Assembly (NCBI GenBank): GCA_947489685.1
Contig: CANLEM010000001.1
Coordinates: 372,001-436,000, forward strand
Origin: an uncultured Aquimarina sp.
GTDB taxonomy: Bacteria > Bacteroidota > Bacteroidia > Flavobacteriales > Flavobacteriaceae
Direction of reading: 5' to 3'
DNA: 64,000 bases
Of the stretch, positions 19,082 to 27,584 are shown one piece after another. Position 1 is the first letter of the stretch; each line of letters opens with the position of its first letter. The notes beneath the pieces are model-generated. The model did not search any database. It saw only the letters and a program-made list of their open reading frames with translations, and was not told where the DNA came from. The position numbers and the translations under genes were made by a program.

Positions 19082-19849
19082 ATGAAAAATGTAATCAATC
19101 TTTTAGTAATCTCAATGTTATTATTGATAAGTTGTGAAACAGAGTCTACGATTCCTGATGAACAGTTATCCGAAAAAGAATTAGATAGTGGGACCGTTTT
19201 TAAAACGATCTTTTTCTATCTGGGAGATGAGGCTAAAGCAATACCTTCTTATGAGGAACAAGTTGCCTTATTAGAAAAAAACAATACAGAAAACAACGAA
19301 TTTCTAGAGCGTTATGAAGCATCGGCAGAAGCTTACCTGCGTAAAGTAAATGAGAAAAACCCTAAGTTTCTGGATGAATTAAAAAATGCAGTAGTAAGTA
19401 AAGATTTTGAACAAATCAGAGCCTCTCTGGTATATGGTGGTAATCTTATGACTGCAATAGCTACAATGGATGCTTTGAAAGCAACTAATAATAAAGATGC
19501 GATCAACGAATTTGCTAAAATCAATTCAAAAAACTACGATGTTACAAACCCAAAGGAATTAGAATTGCTTGTTAGTGACTTAGGTACGGTTATGAAAGCA
19601 GATCCGACTCCTCATCCGGATAAGCCCTTAACTTATAATTATAATTTTGCAGCTATTATTACCTTTCATTGGACACAAACATATTTCATGAATTACAATT
19701 TCAATTTTGTGAATTCAACTAATTTTAATCTCAATTTAAATTTTGCTGAAATCATGAATTATTTTGGGCAAAATTCATTAGGTACTATTTCTAAGTATGA
19801 AAATTATGCCGGAGAAAAATTGATTGAAGATATTGCATTCGCTTTCTAA
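19082..19849 (+). CDS. sdpC: SdpC-family antimicrobial peptide precursor (lipoprotein)
   Basis: The protein has 255 residues. A lipoprotein signal peptide ends in the lipobox LIS-C18. SGTVFKTIFFYLGDEAKAIP at residues 36-55 matches the conserved N-terminal motif of SdpC-family precursors (G--F--IFF--G--A---P). In Bacillus, SdpC is processed to the secreted cannibalism toxin SDP with help of SdpA and SdpB, and both partners follow here. The C-terminal 66 residues are rich in Phe, Asn and Tyr (FHWTQTYFMNYNFNFVN) and would be the toxin region. No cysteine occurs after C18, unlike the disulfide-bonded Bacillus SDP. Confidence 0.75.
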   Translation: MKNVINLLVISMLLLISCETESTIPDEQLSEKELDSGTVFKTIFFYLGDEAKAIPSYEEQVALLEKNNTENNEFLERYEASAEAYLRKVNEKNPKFLDELKNAVVSKDFEQIRASLVYGGNLMTAIATMDALKATNNKDAINEFAKINSKNYDVTNPKELELLVSDLGTVMKADPTPHPDKPLTYNYNFAAIITFHWTQTYFMNYNFNFVNSTNFNLNLNFAEIMNYFGQNSLGTISKYENYAGEKLIEDIAFAF

Positions 19850-19912
19850 AGAATCTGATTTTCTTAGTTTTTGATTTTTTTTAAAATCAAAAAAGGGTAT
19901 TCAAAATAAAAT

Positions 19913-19942
19913 AAGCCCTCTAACCAGTGAGTTGGAGGGTTT
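19913..19942 (+). terminator. Hairpin between sdpC and sdpA, possible attenuator
   Basis: CCCTCTAAC (19916-19924) pairs with GTTGGAGGG (19931-19939), one U-G pair, loop CAGTGA, extended by flanking A/T pairs. The following T-tract is weak. An AT-only hairpin (GATTTT...AAAATC) precedes it near 19872-19889. Partial termination here would make more toxin precursor than maturation proteins. Confidence 0.6.
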
Positions 19943-19977
19943 AAAGGTTTTACTTTCTAATCTAAAAAAACAATAAA

Positions 19978-20511
19978 ATGAAACATCTATTCATGTTCTT
20001 TGGATTTGTCGTATTGATCGGGTTTTTGCAGATTAACTTTATTACTACTTTAGGAGATAATGTGATGAATGTTTCTGCAGCCGAGAAAAATGTGATTCAA
20101 TTTCTTTTCCCGCAAGGGTGGGGTTTTTTTACCCGAAATCCAAAAGAACCAAATTATAAATTGTATCGAATTGAAGACGGAAAACCACAATTAGTAACTT
20201 TTCGAATTACTTCTTCGAAGAATTATTATGGGCTTTCTAGAAAGGGCAGTCGATTAGGCATGGAAATGCATCGCATAAAAAGCAAATTACCACCATCTGC
20301 CGGTTGGTCATCGTCTACTACTTCACTTAAAGATATGCATCTAGATACTCTGTCTTATCCTTGTTTGGATACAGTATCTAAATTATTGTATATACAAGAA
20401 GGAGATTACATACTCAAAGAATATCATCTCAGTCCCTGGTCATGGGCCAAACATCAAGGGCGCTATTCCAAAACATTTAAATATATTCCATTTCAATTGA
20501 TAAAATCATGA
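19978..20511 (+). CDS. sdpA: SdpA-family antimicrobial peptide system protein
   Basis: The protein has 177 residues, with one N-terminal hydrophobic segment (residues 4-24). The diagnostic FPQGWGFFTRNPKEPNYKLY matches the SdpA family (PQGW-FF-R-P). A conserved C-terminal part includes SPWSWAKHQGRY. SdpA acts with SdpB in maturation of the SdpC toxin in Bacillus. The stop codon overlaps the sdpB start (ATGA), so translation is coupled. A signal-anchor topology with the bulk outside the cytoplasm is likely. Confidence 0.82.
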   Translation: MKHLFMFFGFVVLIGFLQINFITTLGDNVMNVSAAEKNVIQFLFPQGWGFFTRNPKEPNYKLYRIEDGKPQLVTFRITSSKNYYGLSRKGSRLGMEMHRIKSKLPPSAGWSSSTTSLKDMHLDTLSYPCLDTVSKLLYIQEGDYILKEYHLSPWSWAKHQGRYSKTFKYIPFQLIKS

Positions 20512-21473
20512 CGATCCTCTACCAAAATGCTTATAAAGAAATTAGCGATAGGTTATTTTCTAAAAATCCATTTACTTGGGTGTACGGATTTTCAAGAACC
20601 ACTCTTGCGCTATGTGTATTGATCATACTTACTTTTAGTGAAACTACTGTATTATTTGATGAAACTATTTACTACAGTCGTTTAGAAAAGCAAGTTTTTA
20701 GTTCGTATAACTTATTCTACCTTTTTGGTTGGGAATATTTGGGATATGCCAAGGCATTATCAATTGTATCGTTATTGCTAATCGTATCTGGATGGCGACC
20801 TAGGTATACCGGAGTGCTTCAATGGTGGATTACAGCTAGTTTTTTCTATTCATCTAGTATAGTCGAAGGGGGAGATCAAATTGCGATGATTCTTACATTA
20901 TTGTTAATTCCAGTTACTTTGTTAGATCATAGAAAATGGCATTGGCAGTGTTGTGATCGATTTTCAGAATACAAAAAATTTGTAGGTAATTTGATGTTTG
21001 TATTAGTGGCCCTTCAGATGTCATTGTTATACCTTAATGCAGCAATGGATAAAATCTATGTTTCAGACGAATGGAAGGTGGGTAGCGCATTTTATTACTA
21101 TGTTAATGATGCGTTTTTTAGTTACCCCGAATGGATGGACCCATTAATGATGAGTTTATTGAATAACTCTTTTTTTGTCTCTGCAGTTACTTGGGGTACT
21201 ATTTTGCTAGAGCTAATACTATTTGGGATCCTTTTTTCTAGTGCCAAAAACAAACGTTTGCTGTTTCCTTTGGCTGCATTATTTCACTTCGCAATTGTAC
21301 TGTTCTTAGGGTTATTTAGTTTCTTTTTTGCCATGTTGGGTGGATTAGTATTGTATTTAATTCCGAAAGAAACGCCTATACCACAATTTAAATTTAAACG
21401 GCCACGTTTCATCATAACGAATAGGTTTTGGGAGGTGTTGTCAATTCCTTTTTTTAGAAAAAATAGCATGTGA
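20508..21473 (+). CDS. sdpB: SdpB-family HTTM-domain membrane protein
   Basis: The protein has 321 residues with about six to seven membrane helices. The N-terminus NPFTWVYGFSRTTLAL corresponds to the NPWTNVYGLARTLLAL motif of SdpB-family HTTM proteins, which are related to vitamin-K-dependent gamma-carboxylase membrane domains. It completes the SdpC-A-B set. No SdpI/SdpR-type immunity gene follows within the window, so immunity is either elsewhere or provided differently. Confidence 0.85.
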   Translation: MTILYQNAYKEISDRLFSKNPFTWVYGFSRTTLALCVLIILTFSETTVLFDETIYYSRLEKQVFSSYNLFYLFGWEYLGYAKALSIVSLLLIVSGWRPRYTGVLQWWITASFFYSSSIVEGGDQIAMILTLLLIPVTLLDHRKWHWQCCDRFSEYKKFVGNLMFVLVALQMSLLYLNAAMDKIYVSDEWKVGSAFYYYVNDAFFSYPEWMDPLMMSLLNNSFFVSAVTWGTILLELILFGILFSSAKNKRLLFPLAALFHFAIVLFLGLFSFFFAMLGGLVLYLIPKETPIPQFKFKRPRFIITNRFWEVLSIPFFRKNSM

Positions 21474-21527
21474 GGTAATTTCGAATAGGCCTCATTTTTT
21501 TAATCAAAAGATAGTATACTTATATAA

Positions 21528-21559
21528 AAAAGCAAGACGAATATATACGCCTTGCTTTT
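21528..21559 (+). terminator. Terminator of the sdp operon
   Basis: AAAAGCAAGACG (21528-21539) pairs with CGCCTTGCTTTT (21548-21559) with one G-U pair and an 8-base loop. It begins about 55 bp after the sdpB stop. Confidence 0.8.
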
Positions 21560-21934
21560 ACTCCCGCAAGTAACTAATTCTAATTATATACCTACCTATG
21601 TATTGCACTAGACGATGATGCAGGAAGCTCCTTTATAAAATTGATAATAAATCGTATGTGTAGCTTAAAAAATCTCTTTGTAAATTTCATAACATGCTTT
21701 TTATATATAACGCATCAATGCTAGATATCCCTACCTGCATTTTGTTCACATACAAAAAAGGAGAATACTATCGAGTAAGAAATAGCTTATTAGAATAGAG
21801 ATAGATATATCTTTTTGTAGCCTAAAACAAGCTAATCGAAATAAAGGATTTATGTGATACCAAAAAAAGGAGAATTATATATTTAAAAAGGAGTAGAGTT
21901 TAGTTATATTTGCGGCAAATTAAACAAAAAGTAC
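21560..21934. other. Intergenic stretch before the TerB-like gene
   Basis: No credible gene is seen here. It holds two short similar segments (ACAAAAAAGGAGAATA near 21752 and CCAAAAAAAGGAGAATTA near 21860) and, at 21905-21912, TATATTTG, a good -7 element 23 bp before the TerB-like ATG. Confidence 0.6.
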
Positions 21935-22369
21935 ATGATGTCAATATCTGATTTATTTGATAGCGGTTTCCAGAAACGAAATCAGGACCATTTTGCAGCA
22001 ATTGTAAGAGTAGCTATGAGTGATGGAGTAATTACAGACGAAGAAAAAGCCTTTTTGGATAGATTGGCTCGTAATCTAAGTATCTCTGAGAACGATTATA
22101 AAGAAATCTTGAAAGATTATGGCACGCACCCTATTAATCCGCCTTCTAGTTATGAGAGAAGACTAGAGCGATTATACGATTTGTCTAGAATGGTATATGC
22201 AGATCATATTAAAGGTGCTGATCAAGTAGTATTATTAGAAAAACTAAGTATTGGCTTAGGTTTTAGTCCAGAAAATGCAAAGTACGTAGTAGATAAAGCA
22301 TTGATCTTAGTAGATCAAGGAGCAGATAGCGATACTTTTGCTGAAGAAATCAAAAATATGAATAGATAA
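21935..22369 (+). CDS. TerB-like (tellurite resistance TerB family) protein
   Basis: The protein has 144 residues, soluble and all-helical in appearance. FAAIVRVAMSDGVITDEEKA is the conserved acidic TerB-type motif (A-SDG-I---E---), repeated more loosely as SRMVYADHIKGADQVV in the second half. TerB-like domains bind divalent metal ions and act in stress responses near membranes. It is a single gene with its own promoter-like TATATTTG and a strong terminator after it. There is no ter gene cluster around it. Confidence 0.82.
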   Translation: MMSISDLFDSGFQKRNQDHFAAIVRVAMSDGVITDEEKAFLDRLARNLSISENDYKEILKDYGTHPINPPSSYERRLERLYDLSRMVYADHIKGADQVVLLEKLSIGLGFSPENAKYVVDKALILVDQGADSDTFAEEIKNMNR

Positions 22370-22395
22370 TAAATGATCTATTTTTTATCATATTT

Positions 22396-22425
22396 AAAAA
22401 GGCTGCCTTAATCGGCAGCCTTTTT
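22396..22425. terminator. Bidirectional terminator
   Basis: AAAAAGGCTGCC and GGCAGCCTTTTT form a perfect 12-bp stem. The right arm lies inside the last codons of the convergent histidine kinase gene, so it serves both transcripts. Confidence 0.92.
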
Positions 22426-23946
22426 TGCAATCTGTTTTGTGATTTTGTAAAGTAGTTCTTCTTGTTCAAAGGGTTTGGCGATAAAATCATTCATCCCTGA
22501 TCGTAAGCATTTGTCTCGAGCAGTTTCACCTGCTTTACCCGAAAAGCCTATAATCGGAACTTCAGAAATATAGGGATCACCATAATTTTTCCTGATCATA
22601 TGTGTGGTTTGATAACCATCAGTTTTTGATAACGAAAGATCCATTAATACCAGATCATAAGCACGTCGTTCGATGTAACTAATAGCTTCTTCACTATTAA
22701 GCGCTATATCTACAAAAAAGGTGCCTTGAGAAATCAATATTTTCATGATTAAAAACTGAGTGATTTCTTCATCTTCAACAACCAAAATTCTAAATTTTTT
22801 CTTGGTCTTTGGTAGTGTATATTTTTTCTTTTTTCTTTCTGGAGTAGTATTTTTAGTAACATCAAATTTAAACGGAAGTTTAACGTTAAATGTAGAGCCT
22901 TTATCAGGGGTGCTACTTACTTTGATTTCTCCATTAAGTAACTCTATAAGGTCTTTTACAATAGCGAGACCCAAACCATTTCCTGAAATTTGCCTATCGT
23001 GATTAAATCGTGTAAAACGTTCAAATAGGTTAGGGATATTTTCTTCCAGAATTCCAATTCCAGAATCTTCAATTCTAAAATTAAGATTCAGTTTATTGGT
23101 ACGCTGATAGTTTTTAGTAATCGAAAATGTTATTTTTCCCTCTTCGGTAAATTTAAAAGCATTATTGAGCAGATTGTTTAAAATCTGATACACTCTTGTT
23201 CTATCACCAATTACATATTCTTGTATACTCTCTTCGATTTTGGTTTCAAAAACAAGACCTTTTTCTTCAGCAATCTTTGCATAAGATTCTTCGAATCCTT
23301 TGATTAAGGTATGAAAAGAGAAGCGTTCTTCAATAACCTTTAAGGTCCCAGATTCAATTTTTGAGATATCGATCATATCATCAATAAGCGCATTAAGATG
23401 TTTGCTTTCGCGTTTAATAATCCTGGTGAGCTCCTCTTGTTCAAAAGTTAGATTAGTTTTTTCTAATACTTCTACAAAACCAAGAATACTGGTAAGGGGT
23501 GTTCTAATTTCGTGATTTATATTAGCAATAAAACTATTTTTAAAAGCTTCTTTTTCTTGTAAATACTTATTTTTTAACTCCAGTTCCTTACTCAACAAAA
23601 TTGACTCGTTTTTTTGTTGGGCTATTTGATTGAGATCATTGTATTTTAAAGTATAATCAAAAAGAATAATACTTATATTTTTATCAATCTGGATCGAAAC
23701 ATCACAAATATGCTCATTGTCACCATTTTCAAAATGAATACAAGGAAAATTAAATGATTCTGGAGTATTATCATGATCATCAATAAAACTTCTAAGGATT
23801 TCAAAAAAAGGATGAACATCAAAAATCGAATCTCCTTTTTTCCAATCAAAAAGAGACGCATCTGTAGTTGTAATCAAACCGTCAAAAGAAACTGTAGTTA
23901 CCTGAGTTTTTTGATGAAATTGTAAAGGCTCGTGGTAATTTTTCAT
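22408..23946 (-). CDS. Hybrid sensor histidine kinase with C-terminal receiver
   Basis: The protein has 512 residues without membrane segments. A sensor region resembling PAS covers residues 1-100, a coiled coil 105-137, HisKA has the phospho-histidine at H145 (NINHEIRTP), HATPase_c has an N box near 257-262 (NNLLNNAFKF) and a G box GNGLGLAIV (322-330), and the receiver has acceptor D436 (LVLMDLSL) and K491 (AKPFE). It ends a four-gene operon, 5 bp after the small GTPase gene. A cytoplasmic kinase that reads GTPase state is one reading. No DNA-binding output is attached, so the downstream partner lies elsewhere. Confidence 0.9.
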   Translation of the reverse strand: MKNYHEPLQFHQKTQVTTVSFDGLITTTDASLFDWKKGDSIFDVHPFFEILRSFIDDHDNTPESFNFPCIHFENGDNEHICDVSIQIDKNISIILFDYTLKYNDLNQIAQQKNESILLSKELELKNKYLQEKEAFKNSFIANINHEIRTPLTSILGFVEVLEKTNLTFEQEELTRIIKRESKHLNALIDDMIDISKIESGTLKVIEERFSFHTLIKGFEESYAKIAEEKGLVFETKIEESIQEYVIGDRTRVYQILNNLLNNAFKFTEEGKITFSITKNYQRTNKLNLNFRIEDSGIGILEENIPNLFERFTRFNHDRQISGNGLGLAIVKDLIELLNGEIKVSSTPDKGSTFNVKLPFKFDVTKNTTPERKKKKYTLPKTKKKFRILVVEDEEITQFLIMKILISQGTFFVDIALNSEEAISYIERRAYDLVLMDLSLSKTDGYQTTHMIRKNYGDPYISEVPIIGFSGKAGETARDKCLRSGMNDFIAKPFEQEELLYKITKQIAKKAAD

Positions 23947-23951
23947 AATCC

Positions 23952-24446
23952 TTATGATGTTATTTCTTTCGCCAGATCCGAAAAGAAATCCTGAACATTT
24001 TTATTTGTTTTTGCACTGGTTAAACAATCAAAAGGAATGTTTTGTGCTTTTAGATGAGCAGTGATCTCTTTTTCATTTACTAAATCAAGTTTATTACCCA
24101 ATACTTTGGCAGTAACCTTGGTGTAATTTTTTTGTAAATAGTCTAACTCCTCATTTAAGTTTTTATATGTTTCTTCGCGAGTAACATCAAATACATAAAT
24201 AAAAGCATGTGAACCCAAGAGGTATGATTTTCGGGTATCTTCTACACTATCCGAATGCCCTTCGGTATCCCAAATGATCATCGATAATTCTCTGCCATCT
24301 GGAAGCTGTATAACCTTTTTTTTGATTTGTACGCCAAGCGTAACTTTGTATTCTTCTGAAAATTCGTCGTCGACAAAACGCCTGAACAGGGACGTTTTTC
24401 CAACACCGAAGTGTCCTAAAAGCACTACTTTTTTAGACAATTTCAT
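23952..24446 (-). CDS. Ras-like small GTPase
   Basis: The protein has 164 residues from the ATG at 24446. G1/Walker A is GHFGVGKTS (residues 11-19), a G2-like threonine is at 36, G3 is DTEG (60-63), G4 is NKLD (118-121) and G5 is TSAK (143-146). The residue after G3 is His, where Ras and Rab have the catalytic Gln, so intrinsic hydrolysis may be slow or partner-dependent, as in MglA-like proteins. It overlaps the upstream longin-like gene by 14 bp, which indicates translational coupling and a shared complex. It has no prenylation motif, so membrane attachment would need a partner. Confidence 0.88.
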   Translation of the reverse strand: MKLSKKVVLLGHFGVGKTSLFRRFVDDEFSEEYKVTLGVQIKKKVIQLPDGRELSMIIWDTEGHSDSVEDTRKSYLLGSHAFIYVFDVTREETYKNLNEELDYLQKNYTKVTAKVLGNKLDLVNEKEITAHLKAQNIPFDCLTSAKTNKNVQDFFSDLAKEITS

Positions 24447-25257
24447 CTGCAAAATATTTTTTAAGTTTTTTAGTGAAAAGGGTACTGTTTTCTAAATCCT
24501 TACTGGAAATATGCCGTTGTGCAAAGTCTAGAATTTGATCTTCTAGGACTTCTTTAAACATCATAGAGTATGCTCCAGAAATAACACAGGCAATATAGTA
24601 AGAATAAAAATTTTGAATGTGTATTGTATATAATTCGTATTCTATTAACTCTAGGTTCTGATCTCCCCCTTGAAAAGCGTCTTCAACAAAACTCTTAATA
24701 GCAGTAAGCATACCGGCAACCATATCTTTGTCAATAGTGCCATCTGATAAAGGACTGTAATCTGTAATTAATATTCCAGAATCTTTTTCGATAACAAACA
24801 TTTGGATCAATCTTGGTTTTGCATAATCAGTAAGGGCCAGATCTCCATCTGTAATCCCTTGTGCTCTGGCTTTGGTTTTTCGAAACCAATTTTTGAAAGA
24901 AAAAGCTTTTTTAGTTTGTCTGCTAATGTTTTCACTCAATAATTTCATTTCATGGGCGATATATTTCTTAATCATTTTACCAATGATCGGAAACAAAGCC
25001 TCTACAACAGCATCTTGAGAGTTTTTGATTTCTTCTTTTAACGCTTGAGTGATTGTAGGCCCCAGAGTTTTAGGGATTTCTTCTACAAATTCTTCTAATT
25101 TATCATCAATAATAGGGTCTACCTTATGAGACAGTTCTTGTTTTTGATGAACAATTTTATTGAGTTCTTCGACTTTTTGAGCTAAGGAATCAGTAATCTC
25201 TTTTTCTTCGGTAAGAAGAAGTTCTTTAAGAAGTTTGAGTTTATCCTGCTCTTCCAT
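24433..25257 (-). CDS. Coiled-coil protein with longin/roadblock-like C-terminal half
   Basis: The protein has 274 residues. A charged helical N-terminus (residues 1-110) is followed by a domain at about 140-240 with RLIQMFVIEKDSGILITDYS, IDKDMVAGMLTAIKSFVED and an ending YIACVISG. That arrangement (strand-strand, then a DxDMxxG-LTAI-SF helix) resembles longin/roadblock-like proteins that bind small GTPases. Related cyanobacterial and flavobacterial proteins are sometimes labelled OmpA-like, but no OmpA domain is visible here. It lies between the coiled-coil protein and the GTPase and is the likely GTPase partner. The fold call is inference. Confidence 0.55.
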   Translation of the reverse strand: MEEQDKLKLLKELLLTEEKEITDSLAQKVEELNKIVHQKQELSHKVDPIIDDKLEEFVEEIPKTLGPTITQALKEEIKNSQDAVVEALFPIIGKMIKKYIAHEMKLLSENISRQTKKAFSFKNWFRKTKARAQGITDGDLALTDYAKPRLIQMFVIEKDSGILITDYSPLSDGTIDKDMVAGMLTAIKSFVEDAFQGGDQNLELIEYELYTIHIQNFYSYYIACVISGAYSMMFKEVLEDQILDFAQRHISSKDLENSTLFTKKLKKYFADEIV

Positions 25258-25275
25258 GCTCTTGGACAGATTGGA

Positions 25276-25629
25276 TTATTTTTGGTTGATTTTTTCACCC
25301 ATAGCGATAAGAAGATCGCCTAGTGTTTTTTTATCCACCTTTTTTGAGTCTAGTGCCTCTGCCTTATCTGCAAGATTATCTTCTAATTCTGTGATACGAA
25401 TATTAATATCAGTGCTAAGATTATCAATTGCCTGGTGTAATTCTTTTCTCGAATCATCAATAAAATCTTCTAACTCTTTCTTTTTAGAAGCGATGTCGTT
25501 CTTTACTTTTTCAAATTCAGAATTATAGGCAGCAATGTTTTCTCCAAAAATAAGGTTCTTGATTGCTTCAATTTTTGAAGAAGGATCATTTGCGACTTCT
25601 TCTTTAACAGCTTTATTTTCCTTGGCCAT
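25276..25629 (-). CDS. Small coiled-coil protein
   Basis: The protein has 117 residues and is highly charged and almost entirely helical. Heptad-like spacing runs from residue 25 to 95 (FEKVKNDIASKKKELEDFID, DNLSTDINIRITELEDNLAD). No catalytic motif is present. It is the first gene of the GTPase/kinase operon, 18 bp before the longin-like gene, and its helix could assemble with that protein's own helical N-terminus. Similar short proteins are sometimes wrongly named fructose-1,6-bisphosphatase because fbp is their neighbour, as it is here. Confidence 0.7.
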   Translation of the reverse strand: MAKENKAVKEEVANDPSSKIEAIKNLIFGENIAAYNSEFEKVKNDIASKKKELEDFIDDSRKELHQAIDNLSTDINIRITELEDNLADKAEALDSKKVDKKTLGDLLIAMGEKINQK

Positions 25630-25870
25630 TTTGGGTCGGTTTATTTGTTGTTCTTTAACGCTTTTTGTAAAATTAACATAAATACATTAAAAATAAGGAC
25701 GAACTCCCTATAATGTTAATTTAATAGAAACCTAAGTTTCTCTTTTTGCAAAAGATATGTGATACTTTACGTTTAAAAATTTAGAGTATAGTATTAGGGG
25801 GATGGTATAAATATACAATTATTATTCTTTAGACAAGGGGTGCAATAATCACAGTTATATTTTTGACCGA

Positions 25871-26872
25871 TTAACTTTTCATAAATGACTCTACTTTGTC
25901 TACCATATTTTTGCTTCCGCATACAAATGGAGTACGCTCATGTAGTTCTGAAGGCTTTATATCCATTATTCTTTTAAAACCATCACTAGCTTTTCCTCCT
26001 GCCTGTTCTGCAATAAAAGCCATTGGATTGCACTCGTATAACAAACGAAGTTTTCCGTTAGGGGACTTTGAAGTACTTGGATATAAGTATACACCGCCCT
26101 TGATCATATTACGATGAATATCACTTACCAATGAGCCTATATATCTAGAGGTATACGGTCGATCTCCCTTTTCTTCCTGGCAATATTTGATATAATCTTT
26201 TATACCTTGAGGAAAATGAATATAATTACCCTCATTTACCGAATAGATATTTCCATCCTCAGGAAATTTCATATTAGGATGTGATAAATAATATGTTCCC
26301 AGTGCAGGATTGAGAGTAAACCCGTTTACACCATGGCCTGTAGTATATACAAGCATTGTTGATGTACCATAAATAATATATCCCGCAGCTACTTGTAAGT
26401 TTCCGGGTTGTAAAAAATCTTCCAAAGTAACAGGCGTACCTGTTGGTGTAACTCTACGATATATCGAGAAAATAGTTCCTACCGATACGTTTACATCAAT
26501 ATTTGAACTACCATCCAAAGGGTCCATAAGGACTACATAATTATTGCGGTGGTCATTTTTTTGTCCTTTAATCGTAATAAACTCATCATTTTCTTCTGAA
26601 GCGATACCACAAACGATTTCACGATTAGTTAGCGTATTTATAAACGTTTCATTAGCTAATACATCAAGTTTTTGTTGATCTTCACCTTGAACGTTAGTCT
26701 CTCCTATAGCACCAGTAATATCGACTAAGCCAGCCTTGTTTACTTCATGATTCACCATTTTTGCAGCCAATCTGATCGAGTTAATCAGACGAGATAACTC
26801 ACCACTGGCATACGGAAAATCGTTTTGATTTTCGATAATAAACTCTCCTAAGGTTTGATTTTTTCTTGTCAT
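25871..26872 (-). CDS. fbp: Class I fructose-1,6-bisphosphatase
   Basis: The protein has 333 residues from the ATG at 26872 ([11 protein letters not shown]). The metal-binding [20 protein letters not shown], the Y-YPST substrate segment ([20 protein letters not shown]) and [17 protein letters not shown] are the standard motifs of the enzyme that converts fructose-1,6-bisphosphate to fructose-6-phosphate in gluconeogenesis. Length and domain order are normal. It stands alone on the minus strand with its own promoter. Confidence 0.97.
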   Translation of the reverse strand: MTRKNQTLGEFIIENQNDFPYASGELSRLINSIRLAAKMVNHEVNKAGLVDITGAIGETNVQGEDQQKLDVLANETFINTLTNREIVCGIASEENDEFITIKGQKNDHRNNYVVLMDPLDGSSNIDVNVSVGTIFSIYRRVTPTGTPVTLEDFLQPGNLQVAAGYIIYGTSTMLVYTTGHGVNGFTLNPALGTYYLSHPNMKFPEDGNIYSVNEGNYIHFPQGIKDYIKYCQEEKGDRPYTSRYIGSLVSDIHRNMIKGGVYLYPSTSKSPNGKLRLLYECNPMAFIAEQAGGKASDGFKRIMDIKPSELHERTPFVCGSKNMVDKVESFMKS

Positions 26873-26896
26873 TTTATGGTGAAATTTATATTGCTG

Positions 26897-26904
26897 CAAA
26901 AGTA
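26897..26904 (-). promoter_or_regulatory. fbp -7 element
   Basis: On the minus strand TACTTTTG fits TAnnTTTG and lies 25 bp before the fbp start codon. Confidence 0.45.
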
Positions 26905-27085
26905 TTATTTTTTAGATAACTATATCGTTTTCGTAGGTTTAAATTGTAAAATGTATTTCTAAAGCATCAAAAAAGAAAAGGATAATGATCATAGATTCTA
27001 TAATGTAATATGAGCTAAGGTAGATAAGCATGAAAATTGTCTGGTTTCTGATACTTATTTTTTAGTTTTGATAAACTTTTGTACC

Positions 27086-27565
27086 ATGGATTATATAATT
27101 AGAGATGCAGTCACGCAGGATATGGATCAGGTTCTGGATTTAATTCGAGAACTTGCTGCTTTTGAGAAGGAACCTGATGCTGTAGAAGTAACGACCAAAG
27201 AATTAATTAAAGAAGGCTTTGGTGATCATCCTCTTTTTCATTGTTTTGTGGCCGAAGTTGATCAACAAATCGTCGGTATTGCTTTGGTATATTTTCGTTT
27301 TTCGACCTGGAAAGGTCGTTCTCTTCATTTAGAAGATCTTATCGTAAAAGAATCAATGAGAGGGACTGGTTTGGGCAGTGCATTATATGAAGAAGTTATA
27401 AAATATGGTAAATCACAAGGAGTGAGAAGAGTAGAGTGGGTAGTGTTGGATTGGAACCAAAATGCAATTGATTTTTATGAAAAAAGTGGAGCAAAACTGC
27501 TAAAAGATTGGTATCTCGTACAGATGGATCAAAAGGGAATGAATACATTTATTGCTAATCTATAA
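27086..27565 (+). CDS. GNAT-family N-acetyltransferase
   Basis: The protein has 159 residues from the ATG at 27086; an upstream TTG would add six residues without support. The acetyl-CoA loop is SMRGTGLGSALYEEV, preceded by LHLEDLIVKE and followed by VLDWNQNAIDFYEKSGAKLL, the usual GNAT core. It resembles diamine (spermidine/spermine-type) acetyltransferases in the ELAAFEKEPDAVEVT start. It is 19 bp upstream of the aspartokinase gene on the same strand and probably co-transcribed. The substrate is not assigned. Confidence 0.88.
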   Translation: MDYIIRDAVTQDMDQVLDLIRELAAFEKEPDAVEVTTKELIKEGFGDHPLFHCFVAEVDQQIVGIALVYFRFSTWKGRSLHLEDLIVKESMRGTGLGSALYEEVIKYGKSQGVRRVEWVVLDWNQNAIDFYEKSGAKLLKDWYLVQMDQKGMNTFIANL

Positions 27566-27584
27566 TTTTAAGAAATAATCAGAA

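Noticed and set aside
23952..24446. Direct MglA assignment for the small GTPase
   Set aside because: The G motifs fit the Ras-like superfamily in general, but no MglB partner of standard length is next to it and MglA-specific features were not seen.
25276..25629. Name fructose-1,6-bisphosphatase for the small coiled-coil protein
   Set aside because: No FBPase motif is present; the true fbp is the neighbouring gene at 25871-26872.
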